In this document: one piece after another, positions 18,178 through 27,671 of the stretch | How positions within the stretch are numbered: position 1 is the stretch's first letter | Layout of the letters: every line of letters starts with the position of its first letter | Source of the DNA: [Synechococcus] sp. NIES-970 | GTDB lineage: Bacteria; Cyanobacteriota; Cyanobacteriia; Cyanobacteriales; MRBY01 | Assembly: GCA_002356215.1 (NCBI GenBank) | Contig: AP017959.1 | Coordinates: 1,054,001 to 1,118,000 of the forward strand | Length of the DNA stretch: 64,000 nucleotides | Reading direction: 5' to 3' | Made by a program: the position numbers and the translations under genes | The notes under the pieces: generated by a model | Databases searched by the model: none | Told to the model about the DNA's origin: nothing | The model's input: the letters and a program-made list of their open reading frames with translations, nothing else

Positions 18178-19269
18178 ATGCCATCGACACGCGCGAAAAT
18201 AGCCATAGACGCTATGGGAGGAGATCATGCTCCAGACGAGATCGTCGCCGGGGCGATCCGAGCTGTAGAAGAACTCGATGTGGAAGTTTTTCTCGTCGGG
18301 GATCCGATCCAAATCCAAAAATACCTAGATGGCCATGGCGCCACCTCCCCGTTTCTCCATGTGGTAGAAGCCGAAGGAGTGGTTGAGATGTGTGAAGAAC
18401 CCCTCGTGGCTATCCGCCGTAAGCCGAAGGCGTCGATCAATGTTTCTATGCAATTGGTACGTAAAAAACAAGCCGATGCCGTAGTTTCAGCCGGACATTC
18501 TGGGGCGGCAATGGCCTCTGCACTTCTCAAACTTGGACGTATTAAAGGAATTGATCGCCCGGCCATTGGCGCCGTCTTTCCGACCCTTGATCCCGAGCGG
18601 TCTGTGATTGTCCTGGACGTGGGGGCAAATGTCGATAGTCGTCCTAAATATCTCGAACAGTTCGCCTTGATGGGAACGATTTATAGTAAATATGTCCTGG
18701 GCAACAAAGAGCCCCAGGTGGGTTTACTCAACATTGGGGAAGAGCCTTCTAAGGGCAATGAACTGGCCCTCAAGACCCATGAACTCTTAATGAGTAACCC
18801 CGCGATTCCTTTCAAAGGAAATGCTGAAGGGCGTGATGTCCTCTCTGGGGAATTTGATGTGGTGGTCTGCGACGGCTTTGTTGGGAATATTCTCCTGAAA
18901 TTTGCTGAATCAGTGGGTTCTGTGCTGCTACAAATCCTCAAAGAAGAAATTCCCCGTGGTATCCGGGGCAAGGTAGGGGCGGCGGTCTTAATGCCCAACC
19001 TCAAGCAGATTAAGCAGCGGGTTGACCATGCAGAACATGGCGGGGCTTTGCTTTTTGGGGTGGCTGGCGTTTGTATTATCAGCCATGGCAGCTCGAAAGC
19101 TCCCTCAATTTTTAACGCGATTCGCCTTGCAAAAGAGGCGATCGACAATCAGGTAATCCAGCGGATTCAAAATTATACCGAAGAACATCAAGCTCTGCTT
19201 GGGCAGGAAAACCAGGGGGCAGAGCTCTCTGAGGTGGCTTCTGGTACAACGATAGAAAAAAGCGAGTGA
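18178..19269 (+). CDS. plsX: Phosphate acyltransferase PlsX
   Basis: Makes acyl-phosphate from acyl-ACP for the PlsX-PlsY route to lysophosphatidic acid. The start KIAIDAMGGDHAP is diagnostic, and VVSAGHSGAAMASALLKLGRIKG and CDGFVGNILLKFAE are conserved blocks. 363 residues; the last 25 residues are a variable polar tail. fabH starts 49 bases downstream on the same strand, the common plsX-fabH arrangement coupling phospholipid and fatty-acid synthesis. Confidence 0.96.
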   Translation: MPSTRAKIAIDAMGGDHAPDEIVAGAIRAVEELDVEVFLVGDPIQIQKYLDGHGATSPFLHVVEAEGVVEMCEEPLVAIRRKPKASINVSMQLVRKKQADAVVSAGHSGAAMASALLKLGRIKGIDRPAIGAVFPTLDPERSVIVLDVGANVDSRPKYLEQFALMGTIYSKYVLGNKEPQVGLLNIGEEPSKGNELALKTHELLMSNPAIPFKGNAEGRDVLSGEFDVVVCDGFVGNILLKFAESVGSVLLQILKEEIPRGIRGKVGAAVLMPNLKQIKQRVDHAEHGGALLFGVAGVCIISHGSSKAPSIFNAIRLAKEAIDNQVIQRIQNYTEEHQALLGQENQGAELSEVASGTTIEKSE

Positions 19270-19318
19270 ATAGATTACTATCAGATGAATCATCTCCGAG
19301 GAGAAAGGGAGTCGAGCA

Positions 19319-20323
19319 TTGAAATTTGATGGGGCAGGGATTGCCATTACAGGAAGTGGCTCTGCCACACCGAAAGCAGTTGTCCATAACGATGATTTAA
19401 GTCAACTGATGGACACATCGGATGAGTGGATTCGGACGCGGACAGGAATTCGTAACCGCCACTTAATGGCAGAAAATGGCAGTCTCAGTGAGCTGGCTGC
19501 AACTGCGGCAAAAAAGGCGATCGCCGCGGCCCATCTCCAACCAGAAGACATAGATTTAATTTTGCTCGCCACTTCTACCCCCGATGATCTATTTGGTAGT
19601 GCAGGGAAGGTGCAGAACCTAATTGGGGCTAAAAACGCCGTCGCCTTTGACCTGACGGCAGCTTGTTCTGGGTTTGTGTTTGGCCTTGTTACCGCCGCCC
19701 AATATCTCCGCACAGGTACGTTTCAAAAAATTGTTGTGATCGGTGCTGATGTTTTATCTCGGTGGGTAGACTGGGGCGATCGCAGCACCTGTGTACTTTT
19801 TGGCGATGGGGCTGGGGCCATCGTTTGCCAAAGTAGCCCCCAGGATCAGCTCCTCGGCTTTGAAATGTATAGTGATGGCAGCCAAAATGACTGCTTGAAT
19901 CTTCCCTATAAAGGTCATCCAAAATATTTGATCCATGACGTTTCGGTCCAGCAGGGAAACTATCAGGCGATCGCCATGAATGGTCGTGAAGTTTATCGCT
20001 TTGCCGTGGCAAAAGTACCAGAAGTCATTGAAAAAACCCTGTTCCGTGCCAATTTGACGACCGAAGATATTGACTGGCTCATTCTCCACCAGGCAAATCA
20101 ACGGATTATCGATGCGGTGGCCAAGCGGCTAAAGTTACCCTCCGAGAAAGTGATCGCCAATCTCCAGGAATATGGCAATACTTCAGCAGCATCTATTCCC
20201 ATTGCCCTCGATGAAGCGGTACGGGGTGGCAAAATTAAACCAGGTCAAACCATTGTTACCTCTGGATTTGGGGCAGGTTTATCCTGGGGATCAGCTATTT
20301 TCAAATGGGGCATGTCCCACTAG
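19319..20323 (+). CDS. fabH: Beta-ketoacyl-ACP synthase III
   Basis: Condenses acetyl-CoA with malonyl-ACP to begin fatty-acid synthesis. Active-site residues: Cys at about 116 in LTAACSGFV, His in LILHQANQRIID, Asn in YGNTSAAS. The C-terminus GFGAGLSWGSAIFKWG is typical. 334 residues. The start is a TTG at 19319; GAGGAGAAAGGGAG upstream supplies the ribosome-binding site, and no ATG precedes the conserved ITGSGSATP. A fabD/fabF pair is not in this window. Confidence 0.95.
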   Translation: MKFDGAGIAITGSGSATPKAVVHNDDLSQLMDTSDEWIRTRTGIRNRHLMAENGSLSELAATAAKKAIAAAHLQPEDIDLILLATSTPDDLFGSAGKVQNLIGAKNAVAFDLTAACSGFVFGLVTAAQYLRTGTFQKIVVIGADVLSRWVDWGDRSTCVLFGDGAGAIVCQSSPQDQLLGFEMYSDGSQNDCLNLPYKGHPKYLIHDVSVQQGNYQAIAMNGREVYRFAVAKVPEVIEKTLFRANLTTEDIDWLILHQANQRIIDAVAKRLKLPSEKVIANLQEYGNTSAASIPIALDEAVRGGKIKPGQTIVTSGFGAGLSWGSAIFKWGMSH

Positions 20324-20482
20324 GGGATTGCCGTCGCCGCTTGAAACAAGCTAAAACACATTTTTGATCTCAGTATTCTTTATCTCAGTATTCTTTCGGC
20401 TGTAAGCTGCGGGCCCAGGCCATTTGAGAAGCGAATAGGAGGAATATGTCACCATAGGGGATGTTGTTTGTCAATTTTCCCC

Positions 20483-20968
20483 ATGCTGCGTTCTATTCTC
20501 ATGATTTGTTTAACCTTGTGCCTATGGACGATTGCTCCCCTGGCAAGTTGGGCCGCTTCTCCTTTCGCAGGGACAGCACCGACTAATCTAGGGGTTCAGG
20601 CAGAACACCTGGCACCCTGTCCGAGCACTCCCAATTGTGTTGTTAGCCAAGGTGGTGATCGTGAACATCAAATTGCGCCCATCGTTTATCAAGGCGATCG
20701 CCCACAGGCTTACCAAGCCCTAGTGCAAGTTCTGGGTGTGGTCCCCCGCACAGAGATTATCAAGCAGACAGATGACTATATCCGTGCTGAATCTCGCAGC
20801 CGTATTTTTGGTTTTGTAGATGATGTGGAATTTTATTTTCCAGCAACAGAACCAGTCATCCAAATGCGTTCCGCCTCCCGCCTTGGGGAATCCGATTTAG
20901 GCGTCAACCGTCGCCGTCTTGAACAAATTCGCTTGGCCCTGAAAGATCTCGGCATTGCCCAAAATTAA
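20483..20968 (+). CDS. DUF1499 domain protein with signal peptide
   Basis: An exported protein: residues 1-23 are a typical signal peptide (MLRSILMICLTLCLWTIAPLASWA) ending in an Ala-X-Ala-like site. The mature part has the DUF1499 pattern: LAPCPSTPNCVVSQ, then AYQALVQVLG, TEIIKQTDDYIRAESRSRIFGFVDDVEFYF and SASRLGESDLGVNRRRLEQIR. Function is unknown. The ATG at 20483 is chosen over the TTG at 20468, giving a shorter signal peptide; no clear ribosome-binding site is visible for either. 161 residues. Confidence 0.8.
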   Translation: MLRSILMICLTLCLWTIAPLASWAASPFAGTAPTNLGVQAEHLAPCPSTPNCVVSQGGDREHQIAPIVYQGDRPQAYQALVQVLGVVPRTEIIKQTDDYIRAESRSRIFGFVDDVEFYFPATEPVIQMRSASRLGESDLGVNRRRLEQIRLALKDLGIAQN

Positions 20969-20991
20969 TTGGCCAGATTTAAATAAACCAC

Positions 20992-21019
20992 AAAAAAGGT
21001 GGGCCAGCTCTGACCCACC
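20992..21019 (-). terminator. Terminator of glgP
   Basis: On the minus strand GGTGGG-T-CA around GAGC and TG-G-CCCACC, followed by six T residues, about 53 bases after the glgP stop. On the plus strand the same hairpin follows the DUF1499 gene, so it may work for both. Confidence 0.7.
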
Positions 21020-21071
21020 CACTATGCTAGGCATTTATTGAAGTGAAACCAATTAGGCGATCACCTATCGC

Positions 21072-23597
21072 CTAGAGGGTCACAGGTACTGACTTAGCGC
21101 ACCAAATTTCCTTCACATATTCATCAATGGTGCGATCAGAGGAAAATTTACCCACCCGCGCTGCGTTGAGAATCGACATCCGCGTCCAACGCTCCGTTTC
21201 TGTATAGGCATTGGCGACATCCTGCTGACATTCCACATAGGATTCATAATCGGCTAATAGCACGTACTGATCGTCATAAAGGAGAGAATTAACAATCGGC
21301 TTAAACATCTCCGTATCCCCGTGGGAAAAATCACCTCGGGCAATGCGATCAATCACACCCTTAAGCTCAGCATTATTGTTGTAATAGTGCATCGGGTCGT
21401 AGCCATTAGCCTTGAGGTGATAAACTTCCTCCGCCGTAAGCCCAAAGAGGAAGAAATTATCTTCGCCCACCTCTTCACGGATTTCGATATTAGCCCCATC
21501 TAAAGTACCGATGGTCAAAGCACCATTCATCGCAAATTTCATATTGCCCGTGCCAGAGGCTTCCTTCCCAGCAGTGGAAATCTGTTCCGAGAGATCGGCG
21601 GCGGGGTAGATTTTTTGACCGAGGGAAACATTGAAATTTTCGAGGAAAACAACCTTGAGGCGATTGTGAGTGTCGGGGTCATTATTAACCACCTCTGCCA
21701 CAGCATTGACCAATTTAATGATCAGTTTGGCCATAAAATAACCAGGCGCCGCTTTCCCACCAAAGATCATCGTCCGAGGCACCATCTTAATGGCTGGGTT
21801 GTGTTTAATGCGGTTGTAGAGGGTGATGATAAACAGCACATCCAACAATTGGCGCTTATATTCGTGGATGCGCTTAACCTGGATGTCAAAAATCGAATTA
21901 GGGTTCACCTCAATGCCGTTGTGGTACTCGATGTAGCTGGCCAGCTTGATTTTGTTTTGGTGCTTAATTTCGCGCCACTGACGACGGAATTCTGGATCAT
22001 CGACAAATTCTTCGATGCGTCGTACCTGTTCTAGGTTCTTAATCCAGCCAGTGCCGATCTTACTCGAGATCAAGTTTGCCAACTGAGGATTACATTGACG
22101 GATCCAGCGGCGGGGGGTCACACCATTGGTTTTATTTTTGAATTTTTCAGGCCAAATGCGGGCAAACCCTTTGAGGGTATCAGCTTTCAACAAGTCTGTA
22201 TGGAGGGCCGCAACCCCGTTAATGGCATGGCTGCCCACACAGGCTAAGTTTGCCATCCGGATTGACTTTTGGGGATATTCTTCGATAATCGACAGTTCGC
22301 TAATCAGGGCATCGAGGTCATTGCTATCGGCGTACCAGGTTTTTAGATTTTCGATGAACCGGAAGTTGATTTCATAGATGATTTCCAGGTGGCGGGGCAA
22401 GAGCTGCTCGAACATCTCAACGGGCCAACGCTCTAATGCTTCAGGCATTAGGGTGTGGTTAGTATAGGCGAGGGTTTTTTGGGTAATATGCCAAGCGCGA
22501 TCCCAGGGGAGATTGTGTTCATCAATTAACAAACGCATCAACTCAGCAACGGCGATCGCCGGGTGGGTGTCGTTGAGCTGGATAGTATAGAAATCGAAGA
22601 AATTATCAAGATTGGGCTGCTTCTTTAGGTGAGAACGAATCATGTCCTGGAGGGAAGCAGACACAAAGAAGAATTGTTGCTCAAGGCGCAGCTGACGCCC
22701 CTGGGGGGTGTTGTCATTGGGGTAGAGCACCTTAGAAATATTTTCTGAAGAAATTTGGTTCGCGACCGCGCCGTCATAATCTCCGGCATTAAAAGCATCG
22801 AAATTAAAGCCTTCATCTTCGGCGGCCATAGCACTCCAGAGACGGAGAACGTTGACGGTGTTGTTGCCATAGCCAGGGACGGGAGTATCGTAGGGTACAG
22901 CTTTCACCCGACGGGCCGGCACCCAAACAGCACAGGGATAGCCTTTATCGCAGTGGTAAACTTCCGTATGGCCACCAAAGGGAATTTCCAGGGCTTCGGC
23001 TTGGCGACAAATTTCCCAGGGGTTACCATTGCGTAGCCATTTGTCGGGGACTTCTACCTGCCAGCCGTTGCGGATGTACTGATGAAAAATCCCAAATTCA
23101 TAGCGAATACCATAGCCGATCGCCGGAATTTCGAGGCAAGCGAGGGAGTCCAAAAAGCAAGCTGCAAGGCGGCCCAGGCCACCATTGCCCAAGCCAGGAT
23201 CGACTTCTTCTTCGAGAATGCTTTCAAGTTTAATGCCGCTTTCAGCCAGCATTTCGGCAATGGTTTCGTAAATGCCTAGGCTAATTAGATTATTACCCAG
23301 ATAGCGCCCCATCAAAAATTCGGCGGAGAGGTAGCAGACGGTTTTGGCACCAGTCTCTAGGTAAGTCTGTTCAGTTTTTTTCCACCGCTCTAGGAGGCGA
23401 TCGCGCACCACATTGGCTAGGGCAATGTAATAATCCCGTTGTTGAGCGGCATCTTTATCAATACCAGCAGAATAGAAAAGGTGTTCGAAAAATGCACGGC
23501 GGAGACTTTCTTTATCCATCCCAGTGCGATCGCCACTCACACCGAGGGAAGATAAGCCGTGGGTATTTACTGAGGGTGTGGAAGATTGTGTTTGCAC
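21072..23597 (-). CDS. glgP: Glycogen phosphorylase
   Basis: Removes glucose-1-phosphate from glycogen using pyridoxal phosphate; needed to use stored carbon in the dark. The PLP lysine is in the signature EASGTGNMKFAMNGALTIGT near residue 690. Other GT35 blocks: AACFLDSLA, DTHPAIAVAELMR, NGVTPRRWI and KRIHEYKRQ. 841 residues, the usual length. The start is a GTG with AGGAG 12 bases upstream. Monocistronic, with its own terminator and a 307-bp upstream spacer. Confidence 0.96.
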   Translation of the reverse strand: MQTQSSTPSVNTHGLSSLGVSGDRTGMDKESLRRAFFEHLFYSAGIDKDAAQQRDYYIALANVVRDRLLERWKKTEQTYLETGAKTVCYLSAEFLMGRYLGNNLISLGIYETIAEMLAESGIKLESILEEEVDPGLGNGGLGRLAACFLDSLACLEIPAIGYGIRYEFGIFHQYIRNGWQVEVPDKWLRNGNPWEICRQAEALEIPFGGHTEVYHCDKGYPCAVWVPARRVKAVPYDTPVPGYGNNTVNVLRLWSAMAAEDEGFNFDAFNAGDYDGAVANQISSENISKVLYPNDNTPQGRQLRLEQQFFFVSASLQDMIRSHLKKQPNLDNFFDFYTIQLNDTHPAIAVAELMRLLIDEHNLPWDRAWHITQKTLAYTNHTLMPEALERWPVEMFEQLLPRHLEIIYEINFRFIENLKTWYADSNDLDALISELSIIEEYPQKSIRMANLACVGSHAINGVAALHTDLLKADTLKGFARIWPEKFKNKTNGVTPRRWIRQCNPQLANLISSKIGTGWIKNLEQVRRIEEFVDDPEFRRQWREIKHQNKIKLASYIEYHNGIEVNPNSIFDIQVKRIHEYKRQLLDVLFIITLYNRIKHNPAIKMVPRTMIFGGKAAPGYFMAKLIIKLVNAVAEVVNNDPDTHNRLKVVFLENFNVSLGQKIYPAADLSEQISTAGKEASGTGNMKFAMNGALTIGTLDGANIEIREEVGEDNFFLFGLTAEEVYHLKANGYDPMHYYNNNAELKGVIDRIARGDFSHGDTEMFKPIVNSLLYDDQYVLLADYESYVECQQDVANAYTETERWTRMSILNAARVGKFSSDRTIDEYVKEIWCAKSVPVTL

Positions 23598-23904
23598 GGT
23601 AAATTATTACTCCTAACAAGATAAACGGTGGTTTAGGGTTCTTTGCATGGCGGTAGTGGGGATGATCCCGTAGCCTGACAACGCGCCTGATCAGTCAACG
23701 ACATCCAAACGAATCAAGGATGAAAATTTTTGTCCCTCCGAGGCCCACCGTTGTACTGCCATTTTGCAGTCTGCCCCGTCATCATGCAAAGCAATGGTTA
23801 ATAGAACATGACATAGTCGGGACTTATTTGTGTTTTGGGGGAACCTCAAAGGCTTGGTGATGGGCTAATTTGCAGTGATGATTCTGCTCAATTGAAAGCG
23901 GAGT
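23598..23904. other. Spacer upstream of glgP
   Basis: 307 bases between glgP and the DUF2839 gene, both on the minus strand. It should contain the glgP promoter. Only short ORFs (at most 46 codons, without proper ribosome-binding sites) occur, and no HLR1 pair, strong terminator or repeat was seen. Confidence 0.4.
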
Positions 23905-24117
23905 CTAATCAACAATCCACCAGCCCAGTCCGGGGCCAATGATCCGGACTGTCACCCAGACAGCAACCATGAGGCCAATCCCAATCCAAGCCCCTTTGGT
24001 GGTCAGGGTATAGGCCTGCTCCGCTTGGGTTTTGGTTAGGGGCAACCAAGGGTAAAGGCGCTGTTCTTTACCATAGTCTCCCCCCATGGATTTTTTGCGG
24101 CGCTTTGCTTCTCCCAT
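23905..24117 (-). CDS. DUF2839 small membrane protein
   Basis: 70 residues, opening MGEAKRRKKSMGGDYGKEQRLYPWLPLTK and ending in one hydrophobic helix (WIGIGLMVAVWVTVRIIG). The GEAKRRK start and the overall form match the cyanobacterial DUF2839 family, of unknown function. The basic N-terminus should remain in the cytoplasm. VWA-domain gene upstream on the same strand, 114 bases away. Confidence 0.75.
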   Translation of the reverse strand: MGEAKRRKKSMGGDYGKEQRLYPWLPLTKTQAEQAYTLTTKGAWIGIGLMVAVWVTVRIIGPGLGWWIVD

Positions 24118-24231
24118 TGTTCTTTGTCCTAATTATTTTGAATGATTGATGTGGTGGGTGCTTCGCTAGCCATCATACCAAAGTCACCCCAGGCGATCGC
24201 CCACCTGTTGTGATCATCGAAAACCAACGGC

Positions 24232-24864
24232 CTAATCCAATAGAGCTTTCAACAGCACTTCTGGCAGAGACATAGTGGCCATTTCATCGATAGTGACAGT
24301 GTCCACGATGTCAAATTTTGCGCCGGCCTGTTCGAGCTGATTATCAAGGGCCTTAAGGTAAGCCGTGGCTTTGCGGTCTTTACCGACCTGAATCAGAGAA
24401 ATTCCAATCTCTTCATCACGGTCAATTTTATTAGCCGCTTCAATGATCACCCGCATGACTGCCTTGCCATCGTCCGGCTCACCATCGGTAATCACCAAAA
24501 AAGTTTCGCCGTTGGGTTTTGCTTCCCCCTGGGCTTTTCGCTCGAAATAATTATCAAGGGCATCCTGGAGCACAGCGGCGAGATCGGTTCGTCCCATGGG
24601 CTCATTTTCGGCATAGACCTGGGTCACTTTGTCCGCCGTTACATTGTCATAGCGCCGAAACCGCCCGGAAAATAAGTAGACGGTGATGCCATCGGGATCG
24701 ATTTTTTCGCAGGTCTGGGCTAAAGCGAGGGTAGATTCTTGGGCAATGTCCCAACGGGTTTTTGTGGAACTGGGCAGATCACAAGTGTACATGCTGCCGC
24801 TTTTATCAATAATGAGGGTGTAGTCTCGATTTTCAACAAGGGAAATTTCTGAAATATCTACCAT
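24232..24864 (-). CDS. VWA-domain protein
   Basis: A single von Willebrand factor A domain over nearly the whole 210 residues. The metal-ion-dependent adhesion site is complete: DKSGS at 20-24, a Thr in MGRTDLAA and an Asp in ITDGEPDD. There is no signal peptide or membrane segment, so it is cytoplasmic. Cytosolic VWA proteins often work with AAA or MoxR ATPases or in tellurite-type stress systems; no such partner is adjacent, and the role is unknown. Confidence 0.85.
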   Translation of the reverse strand: MVDISEISLVENRDYTLIIDKSGSMYTCDLPSSTKTRWDIAQESTLALAQTCEKIDPDGITVYLFSGRFRRYDNVTADKVTQVYAENEPMGRTDLAAVLQDALDNYFERKAQGEAKPNGETFLVITDGEPDDGKAVMRVIIEAANKIDRDEEIGISLIQVGKDRKATAYLKALDNQLEQAGAKFDIVDTVTIDEMATMSLPEVLLKALLD

Positions 24865-25072
24865 GGGCCGACTCCGTCACAGGTTAGGGATGCAAAAATG
24901 AATCCCTTCCGTCTTAGCCTAGCGAATTTCTTTGGGAAAAATTGCTCGGGTAACAATAGTTTTTAGATATTCCACCACAAAATGATTCTTGATTAAATCG
25001 CTTTAAAAAGTTCTTTTCTTTCTGTTAATTTATGCCAAAACTGGTGACGATCGTGGAGGCACTGAAAACGGA

Positions 25073-25100
25073 GGCGCTCACGGCAGAACATTTGAGCGCC
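25073..25100 (-). terminator. Hairpin after mtnC
   Basis: A perfect 8-bp stem, GGCGCTCA (25073-25080) with TGAGCGCC (25093-25100), loop 12 bases, starting at the base after the mtnC stop codon. The T-run on the minus strand is weak (CCGTTTTC), so efficiency is uncertain, but position and GC-rich stem suggest the end of the mtnBDC transcript. Confidence 0.55.
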
Positions 25101-25787
25101 CTAGCCTAGGATTTCAATGGTCGAAAAATCGGATTCTTGGCGATAATTAGGGGCCGGGGCTGTCCCCGGGCGCACCAAGTGAATTGTCTGATAACCTGCT
25201 TGGGTAGCGGCATCAAGTTCAGCAGGGACATCCGACAAAAATAAAATATTTGTGGGGGGAATATTCGCCGTCTGGGCGATCGCCTGGTAGGATTTGACGT
25301 CCCGTTTTTGGCCCACCTTGAGATCAAAAAAGTAGTCGAAATAACCCGTCAGATCGCCGTAATCAGAATAGCCAAAAAGCAATTTTTGCGCCTTCACCGA
25401 TCCAGAAGAATAAATGCCAAGCTGAATACCCTGGGTACGCCATTGTTTGAGCTTGGGCAACACGTCGGGGTAAATATGACCCCGGAAATCGCCTTTTTTA
25501 TAACCCTCTTCCCAGAGAAACCCCTGCATCGCCTTGAGGGGGGCGACTTTCCGATCCTCTACGGACCATTGATGCAGTTGGGCGATCGCCCCAGCCTGAT
25601 CGAGGGATTCTCCCGTTTCTGCGGAGGTTAAATCCTGCACCTGTTTGAGGATGGTGGCAATTTCTGGTTCTGCAGCCCGGGCCACAATGCTCTGAATATT
25701 TTCCCGGAAGTAAGGAAATAGCACATCAAACACAAAACTCACGGAAGTGGTTGTGCCCTCGATATCCATCAAAACAAGCTGAATCAT
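25101..25787 (-). CDS. mtnC: Enolase-phosphatase E1 (acireductone synthase)
   Basis: A HAD-superfamily enzyme that enolises and dephosphorylates 2,3-diketo-5-methylthiopentyl-1-phosphate to acireductone in methionine salvage. HAD motif 1 is LMDIEGTTTSV with D8 and E10; motif 2 YSSGSVKAQKLLFG; motif 3 FLSDVPAELDAA. 228 residues. The start codon overlaps the mtnD stop by 4 bases (ATGA), so the three genes mtnB-mtnD-mtnC are translationally coupled. Confidence 0.94.
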   Translation of the reverse strand: MIQLVLMDIEGTTTSVSFVFDVLFPYFRENIQSIVARAAEPEIATILKQVQDLTSAETGESLDQAGAIAQLHQWSVEDRKVAPLKAMQGFLWEEGYKKGDFRGHIYPDVLPKLKQWRTQGIQLGIYSSGSVKAQKLLFGYSDYGDLTGYFDYFFDLKVGQKRDVKSYQAIAQTANIPPTNILFLSDVPAELDAATQAGYQTIHLVRPGTAPAPNYRQESDFSTIEILG

Positions 25788-26314
25788 AGGGAAATGTCGC
25801 GGTACTGTTGCTCAACCTGGGACTCAGTGTAATGGGGCGTCCAGCCCGTCGTATCAGAAAAGATCCGGATTGCTTTCACATCAGGCACAGCACCCGCATC
25901 AAACCAATGCTTTGTCCCCTGGGGCACGGAGATCAAATCACCGGCTTCACAACACACATTGAAGACTTCCATTCCATCTAGGTTGAACCAAAATAGTCCT
26001 TTCCCCGCAACAAAAAAGCGCACTTCATCTTCGGAATGGGTATGCTCAGCTAGAAACTTGGCTCGAATCGCTGGGTAATTCTCAATGCCACTGTGAATAT
26101 TCACCACATCGGCGCCCTGGTAGCCATTAGCCGCCATGTAGGGATCGAGCACTGCCCCATAGGCCGCTAAAACTTCTTCCTGGGAAGCATCTTGGGCTAA
26201 TTCTGCTGGGGTTTCCCACTGCTCAAACCAAATGCCCTGTTGATTTAATAAGTCTTTGATCGCAGCGGCATCGGTTAGGGTCTGTTTTGATTCAGTCAGA
26301 TATAACGTCGTCAT
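25784..26314 (-). CDS. mtnD: Acireductone dioxygenase
   Basis: A cupin metalloenzyme that oxidises acireductone to the keto acid precursor of methionine (iron form) or off-pathway products (nickel form). Metal ligands are visible: H91 and H93 in HTH, E97 in EDEVR, and H136 in GTKHWFD. 176 residues, typical ARD length. Overlaps its neighbours by 4 bases on both sides. Confidence 0.94.
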   Translation of the reverse strand: MTTLYLTESKQTLTDAAAIKDLLNQQGIWFEQWETPAELAQDASQEEVLAAYGAVLDPYMAANGYQGADVVNIHSGIENYPAIRAKFLAEHTHSEDEVRFFVAGKGLFWFNLDGMEVFNVCCEAGDLISVPQGTKHWFDAGAVPDVKAIRIFSDTTGWTPHYTESQVEQQYRDISL

Positions 26315-26949
26315 CGGGAAGCCAGTGGGGGATTGATTTTCAGTTGTTCAAGCTCGCATTCTAACATGAACTCCCAGACCTCTAAATGGCGCTTGGCGAT
26401 CGCCAGGGTTTCCCCCCAGGCATAGAGGCCATGTTTCGCAATGAGAAAGCCGTAGTTGCTCAATTCCCCCTGTCGCTGGGCCAGTTTTTCACAAAAGGCC
26501 ACCATATCCTGATCATTGGCAAAAATCGGCAGGGTGATCGCCGTGGCATGGGTAGTCTGGCCCGCAATTCCCTTAATGACCTCGTAGTCCCTAAAGGCGA
26601 TCGCCTCTTTTTGTTCAAAGAAACTAGATAACAAGGTCGCGGCCACAGAATGGGTGTGCAAAACGCAGGTCATCCCAGGAAAATGTTCATAAATAAAACA
26701 GTGAATCAGCGTCTCCGCCGATGGTTTGATCTGGGCATAATCCGGTAACGGTTGCCCTTGGCGATTCACCACCAAAAAATCCTCTGGCTGAAATTGAGAT
26801 TTGTCCACACCACTACGGGAAACAAAAATTGAACCATCATCCCCTAAAAATGAATAATTTGTTGAAGTGGCTGGTGATTTTTTTTGGTGATAAAGCTCTC
26901 GAATGAGCTCAGATAAACTTGCTTTTTGGAATTGTTGCACTGTAGCCAT
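26311..26949 (-). CDS. mtnB: Methylthioribulose-1-phosphate dehydratase
   Basis: A class II aldolase-fold zinc enzyme that dehydrates methylthioribulose-1-phosphate in methionine salvage. The motif STNYSF and zinc ligands in CVLHTHSVAATLLS are present, as is KHGLYAWGETLAIAKRHLE near the C-terminus. The ATG at 26949 gives 212 residues; an in-frame TTG at 26970 is less likely. First gene of mtnB-mtnD-mtnC. The isomerase mtnA and a nucleosidase or phosphorylase are not in the window. Confidence 0.93.
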   Translation of the reverse strand: MATVQQFQKASLSELIRELYHQKKSPATSTNYSFLGDDGSIFVSRSGVDKSQFQPEDFLVVNRQGQPLPDYAQIKPSAETLIHCFIYEHFPGMTCVLHTHSVAATLLSSFFEQKEAIAFRDYEVIKGIAGQTTHATAITLPIFANDQDMVAFCEKLAQRQGELSNYGFLIAKHGLYAWGETLAIAKRHLEVWEFMLECELEQLKINPPLASR

Positions 26950-27246
26950 CGGCAAAATCGAAGTAATCAAGGATAGCTCAATATTCTACTAATAAATATA
27001 CCCTTACCGCAGGGCGTTAAGATTCCTTTGATTCCGCCATTTTAGCCCTGAACTCAGCGATCAAAGAATACCGTTGCAAGCTAAGTGTTTTTGCTTAGGA
27101 TATGAACCTAGTTTACATATTTGTTAATTGATGTTGCAGCTTTGGGCAGGGCCTCTCATAAATCGTTTACAACCAGAACATAGTGCTGGTAATTAGCAGC
27201 AACTTTTGGCTTAAGAAAATAAAAAACTAAAAAACGATTACGAACT

Positions 27247-27561
27247 ATGGATAACGAAATTAAGAAATATCGGATGGTCTGTACTCTGACCTTTGGGGAT
27301 ATTTACGGTCAAATTATTGTTTGGTTAATTGTTATTTTTCTGAGTTTGGCAACAACCCTAGCTTTATGGAGCGCAACCCGGCAAGTTTATGCCTTAGCAA
27401 CTGTTGCTTTAGTGGTTGTATTATCCTTGCCATTTCTCCTTTTCGCCTTTGTAACGACACTCCTCAATCACATTGAATTTGTCCCTATGGGCGAATTTGA
27501 ATCATCTAAAACCTTTGCGAACCGACGCACGACACCTGTCAAGCCTGCCACGGCGAGTTAG
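27247..27561 (+). CDS. Small membrane protein of unknown function
   Basis: 104 residues with two hydrophobic segments (about 21-42 and 47-74) and a basic C-terminal tail. The N-terminus MDNEIKKYRMVCTLTFGD is polar. I do not recognise the family. It has a clean ATG after an A-rich leader, and it is divergent from mtnB across nearly 300 bp and convergent with the RsbW-like gene. Composition is like the neighbours, so recent transfer is not indicated. Confidence 0.65.
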   Translation: MDNEIKKYRMVCTLTFGDIYGQIIVWLIVIFLSLATTLALWSATRQVYALATVALVVVLSLPFLLFAFVTTLLNHIEFVPMGEFESSKTFANRRTTPVKPATAS

Positions 27562-27671
27562 TCTTCAACGTAAATACGAACTGCAACTACTGCGGATCTA
27601 ATGCTCATATTAAGTCATAACAAACCTAAGAGTATTATTCGCGGTAGTTATTTTTTTGACTAAACTTAGAA

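Noticed and set aside
25032-25109. 25-codon ORF over the mtnC terminator
   Set aside because: Overlaps the hairpin and mtnC stop on the other strand; no ribosome-binding site.
26950-27100. SAM riboswitch before mtnB
   Set aside because: No CUUAUC-type or other SAM-I/SAM-II core motif was seen.
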